A stretch of 64,000 nt of DNA, from positions 2,480,001 to 2,544,000 of the forward strand of contig NZ_AP012273.1 of NCBI RefSeq assembly GCF_000828615.1, written 5' to 3'. The notes under the pieces are model-generated. The model did no database searches, was not told the DNA's origin, and was given only the letters and a program-made list of their open reading frames with translations. Below, one piece after another: positions 24,015 to 32,663 of the stretch. Each line of letters opens with the position of its first letter. The stretch's first letter is position 1. This DNA comes from Thiolapillus brandeum (GTDB lineage: Bacteria > Pseudomonadota > Gammaproteobacteria > Chromatiales > Chromatiaceae). A program made the translations under genes and the position numbers.

Positions 24015-25522
24015 CCGGCCAAACCGCCTATCAGGAACTGGAAGCACTGTTTCAGAAGGTGCATCACTTCACCCACCTTTCATCCATGGCGTACTGGGAT
24101 TCCGCTACCATGATGCCTCCTGGCGGCAGCAAGGCCCGGGGGCAGGCATTGGCGGAAGTCTCCTCCCTGATCAACGACCTGGTGGGCAGCAGGAAAACCG
24201 GCGATCTCATCGAGAAAGCAGAAACCGCTCGAGATGGCCTGTCGGACTGGCAGCAGGCAAACCTGCGGGAGATGCAGCGCCAACACTTCAATGCCAGCAG
24301 CGTAAACTCCGAACTGGTGCGGGCACATGCCCTTGCCAGTTCCCGTTGCGAGAACGCCTGGCGCGAACTGCGCATGGAAAACAACTGGAAGGATTTCGAG
24401 CCCCTGCTGTCAGAAGTCATCGACCTGACCCGGGAACAGGCCGCCATACGCAGTGAAGCATCCGGACTGTCTCCCTACGATGCGTTGTTGAATCTTTATG
24501 AACCGGGACAGTCCAGCAGCACTATAGACACTGTGTTTGCCCGGTTGAAAGCGTATCTGCCCGACTTCGTCAAACAGACCGTGGAGCAGCAAAAGGGGGA
24601 AGTTCTGATCCGGCCCAGCGGATCTTTCCCCAGGGAGAAACAGAGGGCTCTGGCTCTGGATCTCATGAAAGCCGTTGGTTTCGATTTCAATCACGGCAGG
24701 CTGGACAGCAGCCATCATCCTTTTTGCGGCGGCGTCCCCGAGGACGTGCGCATAACCACCCGCTATACAGAAGATGATTTTAGTGAAAGCCTCATGGGTG
24801 TCTTACATGAGACTGGCCATGCCAAGTATGATCAGGGTCTGCCCGGAGCCTGGCTTTCCCAACCCGTGGGCCAGCCCCGGGGCATGGGCATACACGAAAG
24901 CCAGAGTCTGTTCCAGGAAATGCAGGTATGCCGTAGCCATGCCTTCCTGAGTTTTGCCGGGCCCCTCATGGCAGCCCATTTGAGCAATCCGGAAACTCCG
25001 AATGCCTGCTGGGAAGCAGACAATCTGTATCGGCTCTACAACCACGTGCAACCTGACTACATCCGTGTAAATGCCGACGAAGCCAGCTATCCTCTGCACG
25101 TGATTCTGCGTTATGAGCTGGAAAAGGATCTGGTGAACGGCAATCTGAAAGTCCGGGACATCCCCGAAGCATGGGATGAGAAAATGCAGGAATACCTGGG
25201 GCTGTCCACCAGGGACAACTACAGGGATGGGTGCATGCAGGACATACACTGGACCCACGGAATGTTCGGCTACTTCCCCACCTACACTCTGGGTGCCATG
25301 AATGCCGCACAGTTGTACCATGCCGCACGCAAGGCCATCCCGAATCTTGAAGAGCAAATCAGCCGGGGTGACTTCGAAGCTTTGAACCACTGGCAGTCGC
25401 AAGCCATCTGGTCATGGGGAAGCTACTACAGCATCGATGAACTGATGCTGCAGGGCACCGGGGAAACCCTGAATCCCGATTATTTCATCCATCATCTGCA
25501 ACAGCGTTTTTCTCCGCTTTGA
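24011..25522 (+). CDS. M32-family metallocarboxypeptidase
   Basis: Cytoplasmic zinc carboxypeptidase of 503 residues, the normal family length. The zinc site HETGH is at 266-270 in GVLHETGHAKYDQGLP, the third ligand Glu follows in MGIHESQSLFQEM, and DPRSC-like and DIHWTHGMFGYFPTY blocks complete the family pattern. Starts with GTG inside the end of the AhpD-like gene (translational coupling). No signal peptide. Substrate range unknown. Confidence 0.93.
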   Translation: MTGQTAYQELEALFQKVHHFTHLSSMAYWDSATMMPPGGSKARGQALAEVSSLINDLVGSRKTGDLIEKAETARDGLSDWQQANLREMQRQHFNASSVNSELVRAHALASSRCENAWRELRMENNWKDFEPLLSEVIDLTREQAAIRSEASGLSPYDALLNLYEPGQSSSTIDTVFARLKAYLPDFVKQTVEQQKGEVLIRPSGSFPREKQRALALDLMKAVGFDFNHGRLDSSHHPFCGGVPEDVRITTRYTEDDFSESLMGVLHETGHAKYDQGLPGAWLSQPVGQPRGMGIHESQSLFQEMQVCRSHAFLSFAGPLMAAHLSNPETPNACWEADNLYRLYNHVQPDYIRVNADEASYPLHVILRYELEKDLVNGNLKVRDIPEAWDEKMQEYLGLSTRDNYRDGCMQDIHWTHGMFGYFPTYTLGAMNAAQLYHAARKAIPNLEEQISRGDFEALNHWQSQAIWSWGSYYSIDELMLQGTGETLNPDYFIHHLQQRFSPL

Positions 25523-25537
25523 CAGGATGCCGATGAA

Positions 25538-25834
25538 TCAATCAGATTCCTTGAGCACCGGCAGACCATTTTTCTCCAGAGCCCTGTGTACCTTGCGTGC
25601 CGTGCGCGCCAGACGGCTCAGCTCCGCCAGGCCAGGCGTTTCTCCGGCGTCCAGCCGGGCTTCCCAGTCATCCAGTTCCGCTGCCAGGAACTCCAGCAAC
25701 TTGACTGAGCAACTGCGGCATTCATCGGCACACAACTGTGCTTCCGGGGTATCGAAAGGAATGGCTGAGCGTGCCTGGGCAATGAGCTCCCGCATGGCTT
25801 TTGCAACTGGAGGTTTGGGTTGCTGAGCTGACAT
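25538..25834 (-). CDS. small conserved cysteine-containing protein, unknown function
   Basis: 98 residues, predicted two or three helices. Three cysteines lie in CADECRSCSVKLLEFLAAELDDWEARLDAG (positions 35, 39, 42), spaced for metal or thiol chemistry. No signal peptide. I do not recognise a characterised family. Convergent with the carboxypeptidase (15-base gap) and divergent from carbonic anhydrase. Real coding is supported by the charged, helical sequence and codon use like that of neighbours. Confidence 0.65.
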   Translation of the reverse strand: MSAQQPKPPVAKAMRELIAQARSAIPFDTPEAQLCADECRSCSVKLLEFLAAELDDWEARLDAGETPGLAELSRLARTARKVHRALEKNGLPVLKESD

Positions 25835-25948
25835 TTGGAAGAACTACCATCCACCTGAATCTGGTGCATAATACCCAAAATATTCATGTGCAGGTATTGA
25901 TTCCTCCGTGCAATCTGGCTGCATTGGCAGTCCGGGAAGTATAACAAC

Positions 25949-26566
25949 GTGAAAACCCTACAACACCTTCTGGACAAAAATCTGGAGTGGGCCGAAGCCA
26001 TCACCCGGGAAGATCCGCAGTTCTTCAGCCAGCTATCCCGTCAACAAGCTCCCGAGTACCTGTGGATCGGCTGCTCCGACAGCCGTGTGCCGGCCAACCA
26101 GATCATCGATCTGAAACCGGGTGAGGTATTCGTGCACCGGAATATCGCCAACGTAGTGGTGCACACGGATTTGAACTGCCTGTCGGTCATCCAGTTTGCC
26201 GTGGAAGTACTCAAAGTGAAACATATCATTGTATGTGGGCACTACGGTTGCGGCGGGGTCAAGGCAGCGATGGAGAACCAGGAACATGGTCTCATCGACA
26301 ACTGGCTGCGGCACATCAAGGACGTTTCCCGCCTGCACCGGGATCATCTGCAGAAGCTGGATCAGAACCAGCATCTGGACGCCCTGTGCGAACTCAACGT
26401 CATTGAACAGGTACGTAATGTCTGCGGCACAACAGTAGTGCGCAACGCCTGGAAAAGAGGCAATGAGCTGCATGTGCATGGCTGGATCTATAACATCGAG
26501 AATGGCATCATCAAGGATCTCGACGCAGGAATTTCATCGAACAGGCAGTTGCAGGAACAGCACTGA
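25949..26566 (+). CDS. can: beta-class carbonic anhydrase
   Basis: Interconverts CO2 and bicarbonate. 205 residues with the zinc ligands Cys42, His98 and Cys101 and the Asp44-Arg46 dyad (CSDSRVP, CGHYGCGG). Length and the RNIANVVVHTD block match the Can/CynT branch. GTG start at 25949; no strong ribosome site. Alone on its strand between the small cysteine protein and a minus-strand oxygenase gene. Confidence 0.95.
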   Translation: MKTLQHLLDKNLEWAEAITREDPQFFSQLSRQQAPEYLWIGCSDSRVPANQIIDLKPGEVFVHRNIANVVVHTDLNCLSVIQFAVEVLKVKHIIVCGHYGCGGVKAAMENQEHGLIDNWLRHIKDVSRLHRDHLQKLDQNQHLDALCELNVIEQVRNVCGTTVVRNAWKRGNELHVHGWIYNIENGIIKDLDAGISSNRQLQEQH

Positions 26567-26624
26567 CACCGCCCAAGCATCTCCCGGGTTCGGCTATTTG
26601 AGATGAAAAAACACGGGAACCCAA

Positions 26625-27161
26625 TCAGGCCGGTCCAAAATTGATCGCCAGAGAAAGGCGTGGCTGTTTTCCTTCATGCCTGCCGACTGCATGCTCCATA
26701 CGCGGTGAAAAGAACACGAACATGTTTTCTTCCGGGGTCACATATTTCTCCCCTTTCTCCAGAAGCAGCACCAATTCAGCGCTGCCCTCGGGAACATGGA
26801 TGTAGTACACGCAGGACAGGAGTTCATCTTCCTCATCATGGCTGTGCCAAGTAGTCACATCACCCGGCTGCATCACATTGAACCAGAAACCACATTTCAA
26901 CTCTCTGGCGGGCATACCCAGAATGGTTGCCGCATGTTGCGTGGCAAGCGCCAACAGTCTTTCCACCGAAGGCATACGTGAGGCTTGTATGTAGGTATTT
27001 TCGTAGCGCCCATGAAAGAAATGGCTCTGCCGATCCGGAGTCCGACTGCAGATCTCAAACTCTTTCCTGATAGCTTCATTGAGCCTGTCTTTTTCATCCA
27101 GACGAATAATCCTGTAATAGCTTGCGTCCATCTCCGCAGATGCCTGTCCTACGCTATTCAT
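26625..27161 (-). CDS. putative 2-oxoglutarate/Fe(II)-dependent oxygenase
   Basis: 178 residues from ATG at 27161, which overlaps the stop of the GGDEF-EAL gene (ATGA). The metal motif is visible in TTWHSHDEEDELLSCVYYIHVPEG (H-x-D/E) with the distal His in FFSPRMEHAVGRHEG and the 2OG-binding Arg in PRLSLAINFG, a pattern seen in small putative 2OG-Fe(II) oxygenases. Substrate unknown. Coupling to a c-di-GMP enzyme gene is notable but may be incidental. Confidence 0.78.
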   Translation of the reverse strand: MNSVGQASAEMDASYYRIIRLDEKDRLNEAIRKEFEICSRTPDRQSHFFHGRYENTYIQASRMPSVERLLALATQHAATILGMPARELKCGFWFNVMQPGDVTTWHSHDEEDELLSCVYYIHVPEGSAELVLLLEKGEKYVTPEENMFVFFSPRMEHAVGRHEGKQPRLSLAINFGPA

Positions 27162-29119
27162 GGGTGATTCACCGGTTCTCCGGCGGAACAATGAGTCAAC
27201 AGCCGGATGTAGTCATCACCCTCAAGGGGAGGAGAAAAATGATACCCCTGAAAACAGCGGCAGCCCAGATCTCTCAGGAACACGAAATCCTCCTCCTTTT
27301 CGATGCCTTCTGCCACAACGGTCAGGCCCAGAGTGTTGGCGATATGAAGAATGGCACTGATCAGAGCCTGACTCTCTTCATCCTTGCATACATTGTGCGC
27401 AAACCCACGGTCGATCTTCAGTTCTTCCACCGGCAACTGCTTGAGGTAACTGAGGGAAGAGTAACCGGTGCCAAAATCATCCATGGAAAAACGAATACCC
27501 AACCGTTGCAGCTCATTCATGGCAGTAACTACACTGTGTACATCGGCAGCAATCACCGTCTCAGTGATTTCGAACACTACTTTACCGGCCAGCCCCGGGG
27601 ACAAGTAGTGTTCAACCAGAACCTGCACATGATTGACAAAATCATGATGCAGCAACTGGCGCACACTGACATTGATGGAGAACTGCTGCAGTTCCATCCC
27701 CCGTTCATGCCAGTCTCTCAATGTTGAAAATGCCGTGACCAGGATGTGTTCTCCCAGGCGGATAATCAAGCCGGTTTGTTCGGCAATGGGAATAAACTGC
27801 ATGGGCGCAATTTCTCCCAGCCGGCCACTGTACCAACGCACCAGACACTCGGCACCCACAATGAGTTTGTTTTCATCCACGATGGGTTGATAACAAAGAC
27901 GGATCTCCTGATTCTCCAGCGCAAAATGCAACAGGCGCTCGATCTGCAAATGGAGTTCCACCCGATGCGATACTTCTTCGTTGAACAATACGACCCCATC
28001 CCGGCCCGCCCCCTTGGCTTCATACATGGCAATATCCGCTTCCCGAATCAGGCTGTCTGAATCCTGCTCTTGATACGAAAAAACCCGCACTCCGATACTG
28101 GCACTGATGTAGATACGATGCCCCGAAATCAGGTAGGTTTCCTTGAGGCGCGCCAGCAATGTCTCTGCCAGTTCCAGCGCCAGGAACTCACACCCTTCCG
28201 GCTGCTGAAATTCCTGGCCAATGACAATGAATTCATCACCCCCCAGCCGCGCCAGTCCATTGGGAGGAGGCACTGCCAGGCGCATACGCCTGGAAACTTC
28301 CTCCAGAAGACAGTCACCGACGCCATGCCCCAGAGAATCATTGACTGTCTTGAAATGATCCAGATCCACGAGAAGCAGAAACGAATAGCTCCCGGCTTCT
28401 TTCAAATCCATCATCATCTGCTGCAGCCGTTCCATGAAATGCTGTCGATTGTTCAATCCCGTCAGTTGATCGTGGGCCGCCTGTCGATGTGCCGTTTTGA
28501 GCAGTTTGTAACTGCTCGAAGCCGCATAATAAAGAACCCCGCCAAGGATGGTTGCAAAAACACTCAGTACATAGCCATACCATTCACCAATGCTGAAGAA
28601 ATAAATCACCAGCAGCAGCATCATCAAGGGAATGATGGGACGGAAAAGGCGTGGCATGGGATAAAGGAAGGACGCGGCTACGGTGGTTGCGCCTATCTGG
28701 GTGAAGATGGCGATGTAGTGCAGGTTTGAAGCACTCTCCCGCACATAGATTATGAACACCATCGCCCACAGCAGGAAGCAGCTGTACACAAATATTGACA
28801 GTTTCCGGCACCAACGGCCCTGCCCCCGTTCGCCCATGGGTTGCTGTTTGAAACGGCGGTAGAGCCACAAGCCACGCATGGAAGCCACGACATTCAGTCC
28901 ATACCAAATAAGCGCAGGCCAGAAGACACCAGCCATCCACCCCAGAAAAATATATCCAAGGCCGGGAAACAACGACAGAATGACCATGATCGGGATCTGC
29001 CGGTGTATGAATCTGCAAAACTTTAGTTCCATGGCAAGCGCAGTATAAGCCAGCCCAATAGACTTTGGGTACATCTCCTCCCCAATAAATACCCATACGT
29101 TCCTTTGTGACAGGAACAT
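27158..29119 (-). CDS. membrane GGDEF-EAL protein (c-di-GMP turnover)
   Basis: 653 residues. N-terminal part has several membrane segments (IMVILSLFPGLGYIFLGWMAGVFW, LSIFVYSCFLLWAMVFIIYV and more). The GGDEF domain follows, with LARLGGDEFIVIGQE intact, so cyclase activity is possible. The EAL domain reads AECLVRW where EALIRW is usual: the catalytic Glu is kept and Ala is Cys, and DDFGTGYSSLSYL and EGIEKEEDF are intact. So either activity may exist. The start is uncertain (29119, 29074 or 29032); no upstream Shine-Dalgarno is convincing except GAGGAG near 29074. Upstream 286 bases show no gene. Confidence 0.9.
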   Translation of the reverse strand: MFLSQRNVWVFIGEEMYPKSIGLAYTALAMELKFCRFIHRQIPIMVILSLFPGLGYIFLGWMAGVFWPALIWYGLNVVASMRGLWLYRRFKQQPMGERGQGRWCRKLSIFVYSCFLLWAMVFIIYVRESASNLHYIAIFTQIGATTVAASFLYPMPRLFRPIIPLMMLLLVIYFFSIGEWYGYVLSVFATILGGVLYYAASSSYKLLKTAHRQAAHDQLTGLNNRQHFMERLQQMMMDLKEAGSYSFLLLVDLDHFKTVNDSLGHGVGDCLLEEVSRRMRLAVPPPNGLARLGGDEFIVIGQEFQQPEGCEFLALELAETLLARLKETYLISGHRIYISASIGVRVFSYQEQDSDSLIREADIAMYEAKGAGRDGVVLFNEEVSHRVELHLQIERLLHFALENQEIRLCYQPIVDENKLIVGAECLVRWYSGRLGEIAPMQFIPIAEQTGLIIRLGEHILVTAFSTLRDWHERGMELQQFSINVSVRQLLHHDFVNHVQVLVEHYLSPGLAGKVVFEITETVIAADVHSVVTAMNELQRLGIRFSMDDFGTGYSSLSYLKQLPVEELKIDRGFAHNVCKDEESQALISAILHIANTLGLTVVAEGIEKEEDFVFLRDLGCRCFQGYHFSPPLEGDDYIRLLTHCSAGEPVNHP

Positions 29120-29405
29120 TTTTGTGGCGATTCCTGCACCAGTTCCCAGTTTTTACTATTAGTTGAAAAGCATCACTTTTTACTGCCGTGTTTCACGGTA
29201 GGCTTGTGCCCTAGGCCAATTCAATCGGAGGTTCTCCGGAATAGCCAAGGCGGCGCAATGGGATTAAACTTCCGATGAACAATAACCGGCGATAGTACAG
29301 ATGTTGCGGTACTTCAGGCTCCAACCTGGATGACAGGCGTTTTCTGAGACACGTCGGCTGCGATCAATACCACCATGAATTGAGGGTCATACTGACAACA
29401 GGCTT

Positions 29406-30113
29406 ATGGCTTACTTGCGCGTATATCTGAACAATGCACTACTGGATCAGTTTGAACTCACGGACGACATTCTGACCATTGGGCGGGCACGTGACAACGA
29501 CATTGTTCTGGACAATCCAGGTGTCTCTTCTCACCATGCGACGGTGAAGGCCAAAGGCATAGGCCATGTATTGGAGGATCACGACAGTACCAATGGCACC
29601 TTCATCAACAATAAACGCATCAAGGAACAGAACCTGGCCTTCAGAGATGAGATCCAAATCTACAACTTTGTGCTCAAATATATGCCCAGGGCCCGTCTGG
29701 CCACCACTGAAGAGCAGGAAAGCAGCACTACGCCTACTGAACATGCCGCCACGGTGGAGATCGCCATTTCCGACGTCAATGCCCTGAAAAAGTTGCGCAA
29801 GCGCAAGAAACTGGGACAACTGACCCCAACGGAACCCGGTCGGCAGGCAGAGCAGCATATTCTCAAGGACATCCATTGTTCACTGGGTCGGGCAAGAGAT
29901 GCAGATATTCATGTTGGCGGCTGGTTTGCACCAAAAACGGCTGCCATTATCGTCAGGCAACACAATGCCTATCACTTAATCCCACAAAAAAGGGGCAAGG
30001 TAAAACTCAATGGACTGCCGATCACCGCTGAAAGCGTACTCAAACCAGGGGACCGCATCTCCGTCAGGGGTAAGGAATACCTCTTCCAGTACACACCCAG
30101 CCATGGCAACTGA
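29406..30113 (+). CDS. protein with FHA domain and a second degenerate FHA domain
   Basis: 235 residues, cytoplasmic. First FHA (about 1-90) is intact: LTIGRARDNDIVLDNPGVSSHHATV with GR, SxxH and the N-G loop DSTNGTFIN. A Thr/Ser-rich linker (TTEEQESSTTPTEHAATVE) could be phosphorylated by the adjacent kinase. The second region (about 150-230) keeps LGRARDADIHV and LKPGDRISVRGKEYLF but has lost SxxH, so it should not bind phospho-Thr. Kinase gene follows with an 11-base overlap; GarA-like partner logic is likely but unproven. Confidence 0.88.
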   Translation: MAYLRVYLNNALLDQFELTDDILTIGRARDNDIVLDNPGVSSHHATVKAKGIGHVLEDHDSTNGTFINNKRIKEQNLAFRDEIQIYNFVLKYMPRARLATTEEQESSTTPTEHAATVEIAISDVNALKKLRKRKKLGQLTPTEPGRQAEQHILKDIHCSLGRARDADIHVGGWFAPKTAAIIVRQHNAYHLIPQKRGKVKLNGLPITAESVLKPGDRISVRGKEYLFQYTPSHGN

Positions 30114-31872
30114 CGAATCTGCTCTGCATATCCCCGGATACAAAATCCTCCATCTCGTTGGCAGAGGCGCCAACGCTACGGTGTACCTTGCGCTACAGGA
30201 ATCCCTCAACCGCCATGTGGCACTGAAGATCCTGCAAAAATTCGATCGCCCTGCCCAGGCAGTGCGTTTCTTCAATGAGGGGCAAATCGTTGCCTCCATG
30301 AACCACCCCAACATCATCACCATCTATGACATCGGTTCTGTAGGCAGCCAGCAATACATTGCCATGGAATATCTGGATGGTGGCTCCCTGAAAGAAAAAA
30401 TCAGGGACAAGCCTTCCCCGGCGGAAGCCCTGGACATTGTTCAATCCATAGGCAGCGCCCTGGATTTCGTGCACCAGATGGATATCGTCCATCGCGATAT
30501 AAAACCCGAGAACATACTGTTCCACAAACGGGGTATGCCAAAAATCACCGACTTCGGCGTGGCCAAAGCTCTGGACAGGGATATGAACCTGACCATGGAC
30601 GGCACCGCCCTGGGCAGTCCCTATTACCTCAGCCCGGAACAGGCGGAAGGCAAAGACCTGGATGGAAGATCAGACATCTATTCGCTGGGCGTCATCCTGT
30701 TCGAAATGCTGGCCGGGCACAAACCTTATCGTGGTGAGTCTCAGATCGAAGTCATTTTTGGCCACCTCAACCAGCCTATCCCATCCCTACCGGAGGAGCA
30801 TCGACACTACCAGGGACTGGTTGAAAAAATGATGGCCAAAAACCCGCAGGACAGGTTCTCATCCGCCCAGGAAATGCTGCAGTACATGAACGCCTTGCGC
30901 AATCTCGGCGACTCAGGCACTGGAGGGCAGATACCCAACCTGGATCGGCGCTCTCAAAGAAGCAAGCCCACATCCACCCAAAGCCAAGCGTCCCTGGTAC
31001 GCCGGAATCCCTGGCTCACATCATTGGCAGCAATGCTTGTCCTTGGAAGCGCAGCCGCTTTCCTGTTACCCATTTCTCCTTCACACAGCCCCGAGACGGA
31101 GCAGCCGGTAGCAGAAGCCTCTGGCGACAAGACCATTCTTCCGGATTCCGGCCCAGTAACCCTGCCCGCATCGAAAATGCAGGAGGATATTGCATCCGAG
31201 CACGAGAACACATCAGGAAAAGACGAGACTCCTGACTTCGTCCCTGCATCGAATATGGAAACCCCTTCTGACTCATCAACAGAAACGCAGCAAACCCGGA
31301 CAGCCGTTTCCCCGGAAACCGGCGCAACACTGGAACAGTTGGCCGCATCACTCACCGGTGAACAAGATCAGCCGAATGATCACAGCGTCTCCAGCGAGAT
31401 TGACACTGTAGACACCACCCCCGAAGACACCACCCCGGACTTGCCCGCTACCGACACTGATACTCAGATTGAAGCCCTATTGTCCCAGGCGGCTGATGCC
31501 CTGAAGAAATATCGCCTCACCAGCCCCAGGAACAGCAGTGCCTATCATTATTATCGTGAGATTCTAAAGCTGGACCCCCACAACAAGAAAGCATCCAGGG
31601 GAATACGAAACATTGCCGGACGCTATGGCACTCTGGCCAAAAAGGCTTTGGAAAAGGGTGATGAAGCCAAAGCCCGGGCCTACACCAGGCGCGGGCTGAA
31701 CCTCAACCCCCGCAGCAAGCCCCTGCTGGCCATGCAAAAAGAGCTTGATGAGCTCGAAGCAGCCCGGCTGGCCCCTCCTCCACCGCCACCCGAGCCGGTG
31801 AAGCCTCCTCCGCCGGCACCGAAACCCGAACCGGTCAACAACGGTTTGCAGTTACTGGATTCTCTGGAGTAA
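30103..31872 (+). CDS. membrane Ser/Thr protein kinase with periplasmic or TPR-like tail
   Basis: 589 residues. Kinase domain about 11-275: glycine loop LVGRGANATVYLA, Lys about 43 in HVALKILQK, HRDIKPEN near 131, DFGVAKA near 149 and activation segment GSPYYLSPEQAEG. One membrane segment (about 304-326, SLAAMLVLGSAAAFLLPI), then a low-complexity Thr/Glu/Ser stretch and a TPR-like region YYREILKLDPHNKKASRGIRNIAGRYGTLAKKALEKGDEAKARAYTRRGLNLNP with a proline-rich end. Start ATG at 30103 overlaps the FHA gene. Active-site residues are all present. Confidence 0.92.
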   Translation: MATDESALHIPGYKILHLVGRGANATVYLALQESLNRHVALKILQKFDRPAQAVRFFNEGQIVASMNHPNIITIYDIGSVGSQQYIAMEYLDGGSLKEKIRDKPSPAEALDIVQSIGSALDFVHQMDIVHRDIKPENILFHKRGMPKITDFGVAKALDRDMNLTMDGTALGSPYYLSPEQAEGKDLDGRSDIYSLGVILFEMLAGHKPYRGESQIEVIFGHLNQPIPSLPEEHRHYQGLVEKMMAKNPQDRFSSAQEMLQYMNALRNLGDSGTGGQIPNLDRRSQRSKPTSTQSQASLVRRNPWLTSLAAMLVLGSAAAFLLPISPSHSPETEQPVAEASGDKTILPDSGPVTLPASKMQEDIASEHENTSGKDETPDFVPASNMETPSDSSTETQQTRTAVSPETGATLEQLAASLTGEQDQPNDHSVSSEIDTVDTTPEDTTPDLPATDTDTQIEALLSQAADALKKYRLTSPRNSSAYHYYREILKLDPHNKKASRGIRNIAGRYGTLAKKALEKGDEAKARAYTRRGLNLNPRSKPLLAMQKELDELEAARLAPPPPPPEPVKPPPPAPKPEPVNNGLQLLDSLE

Positions 31873-31906
31873 GGTTACGCCATGGGATCAGAGGGCATAT
31901 GAAAAC

Positions 31907-32659
31907 ATGGCTTGGGAATTTGCGCATGGCTCGGATATAGGAGGCCGCTCCGAGCAGCAGGACAGCTATTCCATCCTGGATCACCTGGGTAACTATCTAT
32001 TGGTATTGGCAGATGGCATGGGGGGCCGGGAACAAGGTGCCGCCGCTTCCGATGCCGTTGTCGAGACCGCCCACACCCGATTTTACACCCCGCACCGGGT
32101 TCATCCTGAACAGTTTCTCAAACGCCTGTGTATGGAAGCCCATCGGCGCATTCGCAAGCTCGGCAAGAACCACGAGAAACTCTCCGGAAGCACCGTGGTT
32201 TTTCTCTATCTGCAGGACAAAGAAGCCTACTGGGCTCACGTCGGTGATTCAAGGCTCTATCATTTCCAAAATGACCATCTCTTGTATCACACCACGGATC
32301 ACTCCCTGGTGGAATTGCAGCAGCAGGAGAAAACCTTTGGCGAATCTGCGGAAACCAACCAGCTCTACATGTGTTTGGGAGGGAGCAATGCGGTGGAACC
32401 GGAAATCAATGCCGCCGGCTTAAACAATAATGACCTGTTTCTTTTGTGCAGCGACGGTTTCTGGAACGAAATCGACCCTGACGAAGTATTGCAGCAACTC
32501 AAGCTGCCCGGCACTCTGCAATACCACGCCGATGTATTGATTCGTACGGCTGCAGAAAGAGGCGGCAGCAATGCCGACAACATCAGCCTGCTCATCGCCC
32601 AGCACAAAACTGAAAAGCGCCTGCCGAAAATGGTCAAACGCCTGTTTGGCAGAAAGTAG
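31907..32659 (+). CDS. PP2C-family protein phosphatase
   Basis: 250 residues, cytoplasmic, metal-dependent Ser/Thr phosphatase. Conserved: GGRSEQQDSY, LVLADGMGGREQG, VGDSRLYHF, LCSDGFWNEI and ADNISLL, supplying the two-metal Asp set. Probably reverses phosphorylation by the kinase 34 bases upstream; FHA/kinase/phosphatase form one set. Ends 4 bases from the stop of the convergent hydantoinase gene. Confidence 0.92.
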   Translation: MAWEFAHGSDIGGRSEQQDSYSILDHLGNYLLVLADGMGGREQGAAASDAVVETAHTRFYTPHRVHPEQFLKRLCMEAHRRIRKLGKNHEKLSGSTVVFLYLQDKEAYWAHVGDSRLYHFQNDHLLYHTTDHSLVELQQQEKTFGESAETNQLYMCLGGSNAVEPEINAAGLNNNDLFLLCSDGFWNEIDPDEVLQQLKLPGTLQYHADVLIRTAAERGGSNADNISLLIAQHKTEKRLPKMVKRLFGRK

Positions 32660-32663
32660 GCGC

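Noticed and set aside
29120-29405. possible c-di-GMP riboswitch or small RNA between the GGDEF-EAL and FHA genes
   Set aside because: Checked for GEMM-type conserved cores and found none; the stretch shows no clear RNA feature.
29406-32659. type VI secretion regulatory locus
   Set aside because: FHA/kinase/phosphatase sets occur in such loci, but no secretion genes are in the window.
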